A stretch of 64,000 nt of DNA from Modicisalibacter tunisiensis (GTDB taxonomy: Bacteria > Pseudomonadota > Gammaproteobacteria > Pseudomonadales > Halomonadaceae). Below the pieces are notes generated by a model, which ran no database searches, had not been told where the DNA came from, and saw only the letters and a list, made by a program, of their open reading frames with translations. The translations under genes and the position numbers were made by a program. The stretch lies in assembly GCF_020148005.1 (NCBI RefSeq), contig NZ_JAGXFD010000001.1:380320-444319 (forward strand). The letters run 5' to 3'. Numbering within the stretch: position 1 is the first letter of the stretch; every line of letters begins with the position of its first letter. Of this stretch, positions 51,204 to 59,508 are shown piece after piece.

Positions 51204-52692
51204 GCGCTTTCACCGCCACCTGACGCGCCTGGCGCGCACCCGCCCGACGGCCGTCGCGCTCGAGGACGCCCGTCGGCGGCTGAGCTACGCCGCGCTGATC
51301 GCCGAGATCGACACCCGCGTCGCGCGCCTGCAGGCCGTCGATGCCGGGCGTGTCGGCCTGGCCCTGGACAACGGCATCGACTGGGCGCTGTGGGATCTGG
51401 CGCTGCTGGTCGCCGGCCGGGTCAACGTGCCCCTGCCGGGCTTCTTCTCGCCCGCCCAGCTCGCCCACGTCACCCGACAGGCCGGGCTCGACGCCCTGAT
51501 CGGCCCGCCCGAACTCGGCGAGGCGCTGGGCTTCACCCCCGGCCCGGACCCGGCGCTGGCCCGGCGCCGGGTCGACACGCCCCCCGCGCTGCCCGCCGAC
51601 ACCGCCAAGATCACCTTCACCTCGGGCACCAGCGGCACGCCCAGGGGCGTGTGCCTGGACGCCGAGGCCCCGCTGCGGGTCGCCGAGAGCCTGGCCGAGA
51701 TCGCCGCCGAGTGCCGCGTGCAGCGCCATCTGGGCATGCTGCCGCTGGCCACCCTGCTGGAGAACGTCGGCGGGCTCTACGCCCCGCTGTGGATGGGGGC
51801 GACCAGTGTGCTGCCGGGGCTGGCCGCGCTCGGCTGGCAGGGCGCCAGCGGTTTCGACGTGACGGCCGCACGACGCCAGCTCGAACACCATCGGCCACAC
51901 AGCCTGATCCTGGTGCCGCAGCTGCTCGAGGCGCTGCTCGCCGACCCTGGCGGCCCGGCGCGCTTCCCCGGACGCTTTCTCGCCGTGGGCGGCGCCCGGG
52001 TCTCGCCGCACCTGCTGGAACGCGCTCGCGGCATCGGCTGGCCGGCCTTCGAGGGCTACGGGCTCTCCGAATGCGCCTCGGTGGTCAGCGTCAACCGCCC
52101 CGGCGACGACAAGCCCGGCAGCGTGGGCCGCCCCCTGCCCCATGTCCGCGTCAGCCTCGCCGCGGATGGCGAGATCCGGGTCGCCGGCAACCTGATGCTC
52201 GGTTACCTCGGCGACGAGTCGCCGATGCCGACGGCCTGGCCCACCGGCGACCTGGGCCGCCGGGAGGACGGCCGGCTGATTCTCGAGGGACGACGCAAGC
52301 AGCTGTTCATCACCGCCTACGGCCGCAACGTCGACCCGGCCTGGGTCGAGGCCGAGCTCACCGCCGAGCCGGCGATCGCCCAGGCCTGGGTGCACGGCGA
52401 GGCGCTGCCCGCCAATCGCGCCCTGCTGGTGCCGGCCCACGCCGCCATCGACGAGGCCCGGCTCGCGACCGCCGTGGCCGCCGCCAATGCCCGGCTGCCG
52501 GACTACGCCCGCGTCACCCACTGGCGGCGCGGTGCCCCCTTCACCCCGGCCGAGGGACTCTGCACCGCCAACGGCCGGCTGCGACGCGAGGCGCTGGCCG
52601 CGCGATACCGCGACTGGCTCGACGCCCCGCTCGCTCCCCGGGCCACGCCGCCAGCGACCGAACCGCCGATTCAACCGGAGAACACGCCATGA
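51196..52692 (+). CDS. AMP-dependent acyl-CoA synthetase/ligase
   Basis: 498 residues, ANL superfamily. The P-loop FTSGTSGTPRGV (about 135-146), the EGYGLSECAS motif, TGDLGRREDG hinge and GRRKQLFITAYGRNVDP in the C-terminal part are all in place, so it should activate a carboxylic acid as acyl-AMP. The C-terminal subdomain is normal length. Overlaps the previous gene by eight bases (ATG 51196; a GTG six bases earlier is also possible) and the next by four. Substrate unknown; the context suggests a medium/long-chain fatty acid. Confidence 0.9.
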   Translation: MSERFHRHLTRLARTRPTAVALEDARRRLSYAALIAEIDTRVARLQAVDAGRVGLALDNGIDWALWDLALLVAGRVNVPLPGFFSPAQLAHVTRQAGLDALIGPPELGEALGFTPGPDPALARRRVDTPPALPADTAKITFTSGTSGTPRGVCLDAEAPLRVAESLAEIAAECRVQRHLGMLPLATLLENVGGLYAPLWMGATSVLPGLAALGWQGASGFDVTAARRQLEHHRPHSLILVPQLLEALLADPGGPARFPGRFLAVGGARVSPHLLERARGIGWPAFEGYGLSECASVVSVNRPGDDKPGSVGRPLPHVRVSLAADGEIRVAGNLMLGYLGDESPMPTAWPTGDLGRREDGRLILEGRRKQLFITAYGRNVDPAWVEAELTAEPAIAQAWVHGEALPANRALLVPAHAAIDEARLATAVAAANARLPDYARVTHWRRGAPFTPAEGLCTANGRLRREALAARYRDWLDAPLAPRATPPATEPPIQPENTP

Positions 52693-53369
52693 GCGCCTAC
52701 CAGCAACTCGAGCAGGCGACCCGCGCCGAACGCGACTGGCTGCTCGCCACGCCGGTCATCCGGCGCGCCCTCGAGGGGCGCATCGACCGCGTCACCTACC
52801 TGGCCTTCCTCGGCCAGGCCTATCACCACGTCCGCCACACGGTGCCGCTGATGATGGCCTGCGGCGCCCGGCTGCCCGCCCGCCAGGAGTGGCTGCGCGA
52901 CGCCCTGGTCGAGTACATCGCCGAGGAGCACGGCCACCAGCACTGGATCCTCGACGACATCCTCGCCGCCGGCGGCGATCCGCAGCAGGTCGCGGCCGGC
53001 CGCCCCGCCCCGGCCACCGAGCTGATGGTCCGCCACGTGCGCGACGTGATCGCCCACGACAATCCGGTGGGCTTCTTCGGCATGGTCTTCGTGCTCGAGG
53101 GCACCAGCACCGCGCTGGCCACCCGCGCCGCCGGAGCGATCCGCGAGGGGCTCGGCCTGCCGCCGGAGGCCTTCCGCTACCTGGATTCCCACGGCGAACT
53201 CGACGTCGGCCACCTGGCCTTCTTCCAGGGGCTGATCGACCGCCTGGACACCGCCGACCTGACCGCCGTGATCGACACCGCGCGCATGGTCTATCGCCTC
53301 TACGGCGCCATGTTCCGCGGGCTCGACGCCCACGACACCACGGAGGCCCTGGCCCATGCACTGGTCTGA
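52689..53369 (+). CDS. Haem-oxygenase-like diiron oxygenase (TenA/UndA-type fold)
   Basis: 226 residues, all helical. The metal-ligand pattern of HDO enzymes is visible: E80-x-x-H83 in AEEHGHQHW, E137 in VFVLEGTS, and H168 / D172-x-x-H175 in DSHGELDVGHLAF. That pattern fits diiron oxygenases such as UndA (fatty acid to terminal alkene) and related amine/carbon-carbon cleaving enzymes rather than thiaminase TenA. ATG overlaps the ligase stop by four bases, and the next gene starts inside it. Reaction not determined. Confidence 0.85.
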   Translation: MSAYQQLEQATRAERDWLLATPVIRRALEGRIDRVTYLAFLGQAYHHVRHTVPLMMACGARLPARQEWLRDALVEYIAEEHGHQHWILDDILAAGGDPQQVAAGRPAPATELMVRHVRDVIAHDNPVGFFGMVFVLEGTSTALATRAAGAIREGLGLPPEAFRYLDSHGELDVGHLAFFQGLIDRLDTADLTAVIDTARMVYRLYGAMFRGLDAHDTTEALAHALV

Positions 53370-54141
53370 TCGTCGCGTCCTGATCACCGGCGCCAGCGGC
53401 GGCATCGGCGGCGCACTGGTGGAGGCCCTCGCCGAACGCGGCGCCCGCCTGCTGCTGGTCGGCCGCGACGAAACGGCCCTGCGCCGGCTCGCCGAGCGGG
53501 TTCCGGTACCCTGCGACTGGCTCGCCGCCGACCTGTGCGATGCCGCGGATCGCCGGCGCATCGTCGCCGCCGCCGACCAGGCCGACATCGACACCCTGAT
53601 CAACGCCGCCGGTCTCAATCACTTCGGCCTGTTCGCCCACCAGCCGCCGGAAAGCGTCGAGACGCTGATCGAGCTCAACGTCACCGCCACGCTGCTGCTC
53701 ACCCAGGCCCTGCTGCCGCTGCTGCATGCCGCCGACGAGGCCTGGATCGTCAACCTCGGCTCGACCTTCGGCGCCATCGGCTATCCGGGCTATGCCAGCT
53801 ACTGCGCCAGCAAGGCCGCGCTGCGCGGCTTCTCCCAGGCCCTGCGCCGCGAGCTGGCCGATACCGCGATTAATGTCCACTACGTCGCCCCGCGGGCCAC
53901 GCGCACGACGATGAACGACCCCGCCGTGGACGCCATGAACGCCGAGCTGGGCAACGCCGTGGACGCCCCGGAAAGCGTCGCCCGCGCCGTGCTCGAGAGC
54001 GTCGAGCACGGCGCCACGGACCGTCATCTGGGCTGGCCCGAGCGGCTGTTCGTGCGGGTCAACGCCCTGCTGCCCGGCGTGGTCGACCGCGCCCTGCGGC
54101 GTCAGCTGGCCACCATCCAACGCTTCGCCAGCCGCGCCTGA
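53356..54141 (+). CDS. Short-chain dehydrogenase/reductase
   Basis: 261 residues, classical SDR. TGASGGIG binds the nucleotide, NAAG follows (about 83), and the catalytic triad is S136, Y149 and K153 (YxxxK). The C-terminal 60 residues vary, giving no substrate clue. GGAGG is nine bases ahead of the ATG. Starts 14 bases inside the diiron gene. Likely reduces a carbonyl or oxidises an alcohol made by the diiron enzyme. Confidence 0.9.
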   Translation: MHWSDRRVLITGASGGIGGALVEALAERGARLLLVGRDETALRRLAERVPVPCDWLAADLCDAADRRRIVAAADQADIDTLINAAGLNHFGLFAHQPPESVETLIELNVTATLLLTQALLPLLHAADEAWIVNLGSTFGAIGYPGYASYCASKAALRGFSQALRRELADTAINVHYVAPRATRTTMNDPAVDAMNAELGNAVDAPESVARAVLESVEHGATDRHLGWPERLFVRVNALLPGVVDRALRRQLATIQRFASRA

Positions 54142-54168
54142 GCGCGGCAAGAATCCCGGAGACCGACC

Positions 54169-54834
54169 ATGTCAGCTACCTCCCGCTTCTTCCATCATGT
54201 GCGCCGCCTTGCGGCGATCGCCGGCCTGGCCCTGACCCTCTCGCCCGGCGCCTGGGCGATGAGCGACGCCGTCGCCGGCGGCGTGCACGAACTGCAGAGC
54301 CGCTGGGCGCGGATCCAGTACCGCACGCCGGAGAACAAGCGCGTCGACGGCTTCGACCAGCTCTACCAACGCGCCGAGACGCTGATCGACCAGCACCCCG
54401 AAGCCGCCGAGCTGTACATCTGGGCCGGGATCATCCGCAGCAGCGAGGCCGGCGCCAAGGGCGGGCTGGGGGCGCTGTCGCTGGTCAAGGAGGCCAGGAA
54501 GGATCTGGAGAAGGCGCTGTCGCTGGACGGCTCGGCGCTCGACGGCTCGGCCTACACCAGCCTCGGCGTCCTGTACTACCAGGTGCCCGGCTGGCCGATC
54601 GGCTTCGGCGACGACGACAAGGCCCGGGCGATGCTGCAGAAGGGGCTGTCGCTCGACCCCGGCGGCATCGACCCGCTCTACTTCTGGGGCGACTACCAGC
54701 ATGATCAGGGCCACGACGCCGAGGCCCGCCGGGCCCTGAAGAAGGCCCTGAAGGCCGCGCCGCGCCCGGGCCGCGAGATCGCCGACCAGGGGCGTCGCGC
54801 GCAGATCCACGCCCTGCTCGACAAGCTGGACTGA
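54169..54834 (+). CDS. Exported TPR-like protein
   Basis: 221 residues with a signal peptide (about residues 1-30, ending in PGAWA). The mature part has repeating helical pairs with EAAELYIWAGII, GSAYTSLGVLYYQVPG and GIDPLYFWGDYQHDQG, typical of tetratricopeptide-like folds. Periplasmic location expected. 27 bases after the SDR gene; last in the five-gene operon. Role unknown; may anchor or deliver the product at the envelope. Confidence 0.8.
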   Translation: MSATSRFFHHVRRLAAIAGLALTLSPGAWAMSDAVAGGVHELQSRWARIQYRTPENKRVDGFDQLYQRAETLIDQHPEAAELYIWAGIIRSSEAGAKGGLGALSLVKEARKDLEKALSLDGSALDGSAYTSLGVLYYQVPGWPIGFGDDDKARAMLQKGLSLDPGGIDPLYFWGDYQHDQGHDAEARRALKKALKAAPRPGREIADQGRRAQIHALLDKLD

Positions 54835-54850
54835 CGTTGCCCGGTAGTGA

Positions 54851-54986
54851 GGCGGGGCTATCGCGGTCAAGGATGACGAGGGCGCCGTCGGCAGGGTGTA
54901 GAGGGGGTTTTTGGCCATGGATGGCCAAAGTAGCGCCCAGGGAAGGGTCTATAGCGCCCCTCGTAGACCTGCCGACGGATCAGCCC
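54851..54986 (-). repeat. Dispersed structured repeat, copy 2 (inverted)
   Basis: Reverse complement matches the copy at 44067-44251 along its length. Central stem TTTGGCCAT (54910-54918) and ATGGCCAAA (54921-54929), separated by two bases. Relative to copy 1 the stem sequence differs but stays fully paired. Shared motifs GGTCTACGAGGGG, CCCTTCCCTGGGCGCTA and ACCCCCTCT are read on the minus strand. Lies after the five-gene operon. Confidence 0.8.
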
Positions 54987-55084
54987 GAGTCATGCTGCAG
55001 CTATCCACGATAGCGTTGGGGCGAGGCCGGGACTTGTGTTGCCGGCCCCACGCCCCCAGAGTGGAGAAATATTGAGCCGACTAA

Positions 55085-55243
55085 GGAATCGCTGAATAAA
55101 TTGGCGAGCGGCGTGAAGCACGAGGCGTACGGCGCACAGGAACCGGAGCCTATGGGGTATAGGCGAGGATTCCGTCCGGGCTGGCGTACCAGCACCGCAC
55201 AACGACGTGATTTGCCCGCGCAGCCATTTATGCAGTGTTTTCC
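55085..55243. repeat. MITE-like element with IS5-like imperfect inverted ends
   Basis: 159 bases with similar ends: GGAATCGCTGAATAAAT at the left and, on the other strand, GGAAAACACTGCATAAAT at the right. No protein is encoded within. GGAA...CTG-ATAAAT ends recall IS5-group insertion sequences, so it may be a short non-autonomous relative. No clear target duplication (CTAA left, TGAC right). It sits right after the structured repeat and ahead of a luciferase-like gene. Confidence 0.5.
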
Positions 55244-55278
55244 TGACGACTCACCCGATCGCTCCACCGAGGTTCCGC

Positions 55279-56280
55279 ATGTCCCGACTCGCTTCCGCCC
55301 CGCTGTCCGTGCTCGACCTGGCGCCGATCCGCCAGAACGCGAGCATCGCCGACACCTTCGCCGCCAGCGTCGACCTGGCCCGCCAGGTCGAGGCGCTGGG
55401 CTTCACCCGCTACTGGCTGGCCGAGCACCACAACATGGATGGGATCGCCAGTGCCGCGACCAGCGTGCTGATCGGCCATATCGCCGGCGCCACCTCGCGG
55501 ATTCGCGTCGGCGCCGGCGGCATCATGCTGCCCAACCATCCGCCGCTGGTGATCGCCGAGCAGTTCGGCACCCTGGAGACCCTCTACCCCGGGCGCATCG
55601 ACCTGGGCCTGGGCCGCGCCCCGGGCTCCGACGGGGCGACCATGGCGGCGTTGCGCCGCGACCCCTACGCCGGCGTCAACGACTTCCCCGACCGCCTCGA
55701 GGAGCTGCGCGGCTATCTCGACGACCCGGCCCCGAACCAGCGCATCCGGGCGGTCCCCGGCCAGGGCACCCATGTGCCCCTCTGGCTGCTCGGCTCGAGC
55801 GGCTTCAGCGCCCAGCTGGCCGCCCGGCTGGGCCTGCCCTTCGCCTTCGCCTCGCACTTCGCCCCCGGCTACCTGCTCGAGGCACTGCACCTGTATCGCA
55901 GCCAGTTCCAGCCCTCGGCGGTGCTCGACGCGCCCTACGCCATGGTCGGCCTGCCGCTGATCGCCGCCGACAGCGACGCTCAGGCGGCCTATCTGGCGAC
56001 CACCGCCCAGCAGAAGTTCCTCAACCTGATTCGCGGTCGCAGCCTGCGCTCGGCCCCGCCGGTGGAGAGCCTCGACTGGTCACCCCGCGAGCGCGCCGCG
56101 GTGATGCAGAACCTGGGCGCCGCCGTGGTGGGCGGCCCGGAGAGCGTCCGCCAGGGACTGGAGACGATCCTGGAACAGACCCGGGCCGACGAGCTGATGC
56201 TAGTCACCGATGTCTACGATCCCGAGGATCGGCGCCGCTCCTTCGAGATCGTCGGTGGCCTGCGCGGCGACGGGGCCTGA
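55279..56280 (+). CDS. Luciferase-like monooxygenase (LLM class, YhbW-type)
   Basis: 333 residues, TIM-barrel flavin enzyme of the bacterial luciferase superfamily. Family marks: [53 protein letters not shown] and [14 protein letters not shown], shared with E. coli YhbW. Substrate unknown; the YhbW/LLM class includes FMN-dependent monooxygenases with aldehyde, hydrocarbon or sulfur substrates. GAGG precedes the ATG at 55279. Convergent with the YceI lipoprotein gene. Confidence 0.9.
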   Translation: MSRLASAPLSVLDLAPIRQNASIADTFAASVDLARQVEALGFTRYWLAEHHNMDGIASAATSVLIGHIAGATSRIRVGAGGIMLPNHPPLVIAEQFGTLETLYPGRIDLGLGRAPGSDGATMAALRRDPYAGVNDFPDRLEELRGYLDDPAPNQRIRAVPGQGTHVPLWLLGSSGFSAQLAARLGLPFAFASHFAPGYLLEALHLYRSQFQPSAVLDAPYAMVGLPLIAADSDAQAAYLATTAQQKFLNLIRGRSLRSAPPVESLDWSPRERAAVMQNLGAAVVGGPESVRQGLETILEQTRADELMLVTDVYDPEDRRRSFEIVGGLRGDGA

Positions 56281-56284
56281 ACGG

Positions 56285-57016
56285 CTAGTTAGCCACGGGC
56301 GCCGCCACGAAGTGGAAGGCGATGTCCACGCCGTCCTTGACCCGCAGCCCACCGCCGAGGGCGGTGAACGGCGTGATGCCGAAGTCGCTCTGCCGGATGT
56401 GCAGCCCGCCGATGGCGGCCAGCCGGCCCGGCTCGCGAACGATGGCGGTGGGCACCACATAGTCCCGGCTGACACCGTGCAGCGTGATGCGCAAGGTGAT
56501 CCGTGGATACCACGGTGGCCCGGTCAGACCGAGGCTGCGCAGCGTGATGCTCGGATAGGCCTTCGCATCGAGCACCTCGGGGCCCAGCATGTTGTCCTTC
56601 GTGGCCTGCCGGTCCTCGGCGGAAAGCTGGCCCGCGAAGTCCTTGCCCTCCTGCCCCCGGGCCTGCGCGGGGTCCACTTGGAAGCCGTCGACGGACACGC
56701 GCAACGCGAACCCGGAGTCGGCGAGCTGCGGCTGCAGGTAGAGGCGGCCCTCGATCCGCGAGGTGACGATCACGTGATTGTGGCCAAGATCGGCCAGCGG
56801 CCCGCCACGGTAAACACGCAGCCGCAGCTCCGATGACTCGGGCAGGATTCGGTACTCCGTCGCCCCCTGGGTCGGCAGGGGCCTGGCGGTCGCCAGTGTC
56901 CGGGGCCCAGGTTCGCCGGGCGACGCCTCGCCGGGCGACGCTTCGCCGGGCGACGGGCCGCCGGCACAGCCCGCCAGGCCGAGGGCCAGTATCGCCCCCG
57001 CGATCAGCAGGCGCAT
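56285..57016 (-). CDS. YceI-family lipoprotein
   Basis: 243 residues. Signal peptide with lipobox LGLAGC, then a short linker carrying the tandem SPGEASPGEASPGEPG, then a YceI lipocalin-like barrel (GHNHVIVTSRIEGRLYL near residue 92, LGLTGPPWYPRITLRITLHGV, FGITPFTALGGGLRVKDGVDI). YceI proteins bind long isoprenoid or fatty ligands. ATG at 57016; longer reading adds a basic 13-residue stretch. Divergent from cytochrome b561 and convergent with the LLM gene. The linker repeat is encoded by a 15-base tandem. Confidence 0.87.
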   Translation of the reverse strand: MRLLIAGAILALGLAGCAGGPSPGEASPGEASPGEPGPRTLATARPLPTQGATEYRILPESSELRLRVYRGGPLADLGHNHVIVTSRIEGRLYLQPQLADSGFALRVSVDGFQVDPAQARGQEGKDFAGQLSAEDRQATKDNMLGPEVLDAKAYPSITLRSLGLTGPPWYPRITLRITLHGVSRDYVVPTAIVREPGRLAAIGGLHIRQSDFGITPFTALGGGLRVKDGVDIAFHFVAAPVAN

Positions 57017-57102
57017 GACTTGCAGGTTTGCGGGGAGGCGACGACGCTTGCACATGATGGGGTTCCTCCGCTTCCAGGTCTTCGATGACGGGGAGTGTTC
57101 CG

Positions 57103-57672
57103 ATGCAGTGGCGAAACAGTCCCGACCGCTACGGTGCCATGGCCCAGGGCTTCCACTGGCTGATTGCCGTGCTGCTCGTCGTCCAGTATGGCATCGGCCT
57201 CTACGGCGTGCGGCTGGGGACAGGCTTCGAGCAGCTGGTCGTGCTGGCCCGTCACAAGTCCCTGGGCATCACCCTGTTCGGCCTGGCGCTGCTGCGCCTG
57301 GCGTGGCGCGGCTGGAATCCGCCACCGCCCCTGCCGGGCGACATGCGTTGTGCCGAGCGCGGTCTGGCCCACGCCAGCCATGGCCTGCTCTACCTGCTGC
57401 TGTTCACCCTGCCGGTCACCGGCTGGCTGTTCTCGTCGGCGTCGAGCATCTCGGTGAGCTGGTTCGGCTGGATCACACTGCCGGACCTGGTCGGCGTCTC
57501 CGAACCACTGGCCGACGCCTTGCTCCGTGTACACATCGGCCTGTCGCTGCTGCTGGTGCTGACAGTGGCCCTGCACGTGGCGGCGGCACTCTGGCACCAC
57601 CAGGTCAGGCGCGACACGGTGCTGCTGCGCATGCTGCCCGGCCGATGGGGCCGGCGGGAGCGGCAGTCATGA
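57103..57672 (+). CDS. Cytochrome b561-type membrane protein
   Basis: 189 residues, four helices (about 15-35, 50-66, 85-105, 140-165). Histidines HW (helix 1), RHKSLGIT and HAS-HG (helix 3) and HVA (helix 4) match the dihaem b561 pattern. Moves electrons across or along the inner membrane, substrate unknown. GGGAG precedes the ATG at 57103; a start at 57085 is possible. Overlaps the following YceI gene by four bases. Confidence 0.9.
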   Translation: MQWRNSPDRYGAMAQGFHWLIAVLLVVQYGIGLYGVRLGTGFEQLVVLARHKSLGITLFGLALLRLAWRGWNPPPPLPGDMRCAERGLAHASHGLLYLLLFTLPVTGWLFSSASSISVSWFGWITLPDLVGVSEPLADALLRVHIGLSLLLVLTVALHVAAALWHHQVRRDTVLLRMLPGRWGRRERQS

Positions 57673-58250
57673 TGCGAGACTGGCTGGTGGCGCCGGCGAT
57701 ACTGCTGGCGCTGGTCATGGCCACGCCGGCGCTGGCCGGGCCGCCGTGCTGGACCCAGGACGCCGCGGACAGCCAGCTTGAATTCACCGGCAAGCAGGCC
57801 GGCGCCCCGGCACACGGCCGGTTCCGGCGCTTCACGGTGCAGGCCTGTTTCGATCCCGACCAGGCACAGGGCGAGCTCGAGGTCGAGGTCGATCTCGACT
57901 CGCTGGACACGCGCAATGCCACCCGCGACGCCACCCTGCGCGGCCCCGAGTTCCTCGACGTCTCCCACTACCCCCGGGCCCGCTATCAGGCGAGCGACTT
58001 CGAATCGCTGGGCGGGCAGCACTATCGGGCCAGGGGCACCCTGACCCTGCACGGCGTCAGCCAGCCCCTGGCGGCCCCCTTCACGTTCCGGGTCGACAAC
58101 GACGGTCGGCAGGCCGAGGCCCGCGGCACGGCCGCCCTCGACCGTCGCGACTTCGACGTCGGCCAAGGCCGCTGGGCCGGCACCCGCTGGGTGGGCGCCG
58201 AGGTGGAACTGAGCTTCTCGCTCAAGCTGGTCCCGGCGAGCCCGCCATGA
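57669..58250 (+). CDS. Periplasmic YceI-family protein
   Basis: 193 residues. Signal peptide ending in PALAG; mature YceI domain with FTVQACFDPDQAQGELEVEVDLDSLDT, FLDVSHYPRARYQASDF, GTLTLHGVSQPLAAPFTF and the usual C-terminal LSFSLKL. Starts in the cytochrome b561 stop codon (ATGA), as is common for b561-YceI pairs, hinting that a lipophilic ligand is oxidised or reduced. The genome segment thus has two YceI proteins flanking one b561. Confidence 0.92.
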   Translation: MMRDWLVAPAILLALVMATPALAGPPCWTQDAADSQLEFTGKQAGAPAHGRFRRFTVQACFDPDQAQGELEVEVDLDSLDTRNATRDATLRGPEFLDVSHYPRARYQASDFESLGGQHYRARGTLTLHGVSQPLAAPFTFRVDNDGRQAEARGTAALDRRDFDVGQGRWAGTRWVGAEVELSFSLKLVPASPP

Positions 58251-58330
58251 TCCGCCGCCTCGGCCGGCCATCGCCTCACCCGGCCCTGTGCCGGCGCCCC
58301 CTCGCTCAGGCTGACGCCCTGCATGAAGCA

Positions 58331-58352
58331 AGCCCGACCGGGTGGCCGGGCT
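58331..58352 (-). terminator. Possible terminator after the transaldolase gene
   Basis: AGCCCG and CGGGCT pair around a loop with some internal pairs, between the YceI gene and tal. On the minus strand it is followed by TGCTTC, so T run is weak. Could serve either convergent gene. Confidence 0.4.
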
Positions 58353-58391
58353 CGCTTTCATTCACGCAACGGGATGGACCAGCGAGGTCGT

Positions 58392-59345
58392 TCAGCCCTC
58401 GAGGCGCTCGGCGATCAGGCCCTCGAGCTTGCGCTGGTCGTCGGCGAAGCGACGGATGCCCTCGGCCAGCTTGTCGTTGGCCATGGCGTCCTGGTTGTGG
58501 CCCCAGCGGAACTGGGCCTCGGTGAGCGGCGTCAGGCGCTCGGTCTTGTCGCCGATATCGCTGACCTTGCGCTCGACCTCGCCGTCGCTCGAGGCCAGCT
58601 CCTCGAGCAGCGCCGGCGAGATGGTCAGGCGATTGCAGCCGGCCAGCGCCAGCACCTGGCCCGTATTGCGGAAGCTCGCCCCCATCACCACGGTGGCGTA
58701 GCCGTAGCGGCTGGCGGTGTCGCACACCCCGCGCACAAAGCGCACGCCGGGGTCGGTCTCCGGCGTGTAGTCCTCGCCGGTCTCCTTCTTGTACCAGTCG
58801 GTGACCCGGCCGACGAACGGCGAGATCAGGTACACGCCGGCGTCGAAGCAGGCCTGCGCCTGGGCTTCCGAGAACAGCAGGGTCAGGTTGCACTGGATGC
58901 CCTCCTTCTCGAGCACCTCGGCGGCACGAATACCTTCCCAGGTCGCGGCCAGCTTGATGAGGATCCGCTCGCGGTCCACGCCGTGACGCTCGTAGAGCGC
59001 GATCAGCCGGTGCGCCTTGGCGATGCTCGCTTCGCGATCGAAGGACAGCCGCGCCGGTACCTCGGTGGAGACGCGACCGGGCACGATGCCGGCGATCTCG
59101 CTGCCGATCGCCACCGACAGCCGGTCCACGGCCTGCTCGATGCGCGTCTCGGCATCGGCGACGTCCTGCTTCACCTGCGCCAGCGTCTCGTCGATCAGCG
59201 CCTGATGGCCGGGCAGGTCGAAGGCCTTGAGAATCAGCGACGGGTTGGTGGTGGCATCGTGGGGCTGATAACGGCGGATGGCTTCCAGGTCACCGGTATC
59301 GGCAACCACCAGGGAAAGGCGTTTCAGCGCGTCGAGTTGGGTCAT
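58392..59345 (-). CDS. tal: Transaldolase
   Basis: 317 residues. Transfers dihydroxyacetone units between sugar phosphates in the pentose-phosphate pathway. Marks: [26 protein letters not shown], the Schiff-base lysine in [12 protein letters not shown], and [19 protein letters not shown] at 59345 gives the standard N-terminus. No operon partner. Confidence 0.97.
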   Translation of the reverse strand: MTQLDALKRLSLVVADTGDLEAIRRYQPHDATTNPSLILKAFDLPGHQALIDETLAQVKQDVADAETRIEQAVDRLSVAIGSEIAGIVPGRVSTEVPARLSFDREASIAKAHRLIALYERHGVDRERILIKLAATWEGIRAAEVLEKEGIQCNLTLLFSEAQAQACFDAGVYLISPFVGRVTDWYKKETGEDYTPETDPGVRFVRGVCDTASRYGYATVVMGASFRNTGQVLALAGCNRLTISPALLEELASSDGEVERKVSDIGDKTERLTPLTEAQFRWGHNQDAMANDKLAEGIRRFADDQRKLEGLIAERLEG

Positions 59346-59508
59346 GGCTTGTCGTCCTGACTGTCGTTCAATGAATGCATCCGCGATCACGGCGCCACGG
59401 CATGGTGCGCCTGCAGCGCCTGCCGGTAGCGGTGATAGAGCTCATCATACCGCGCCCCCTATCAACCAACCCAACCCTACCCGGCGTCATCGCGCTTGCC
59501 GATGCACC

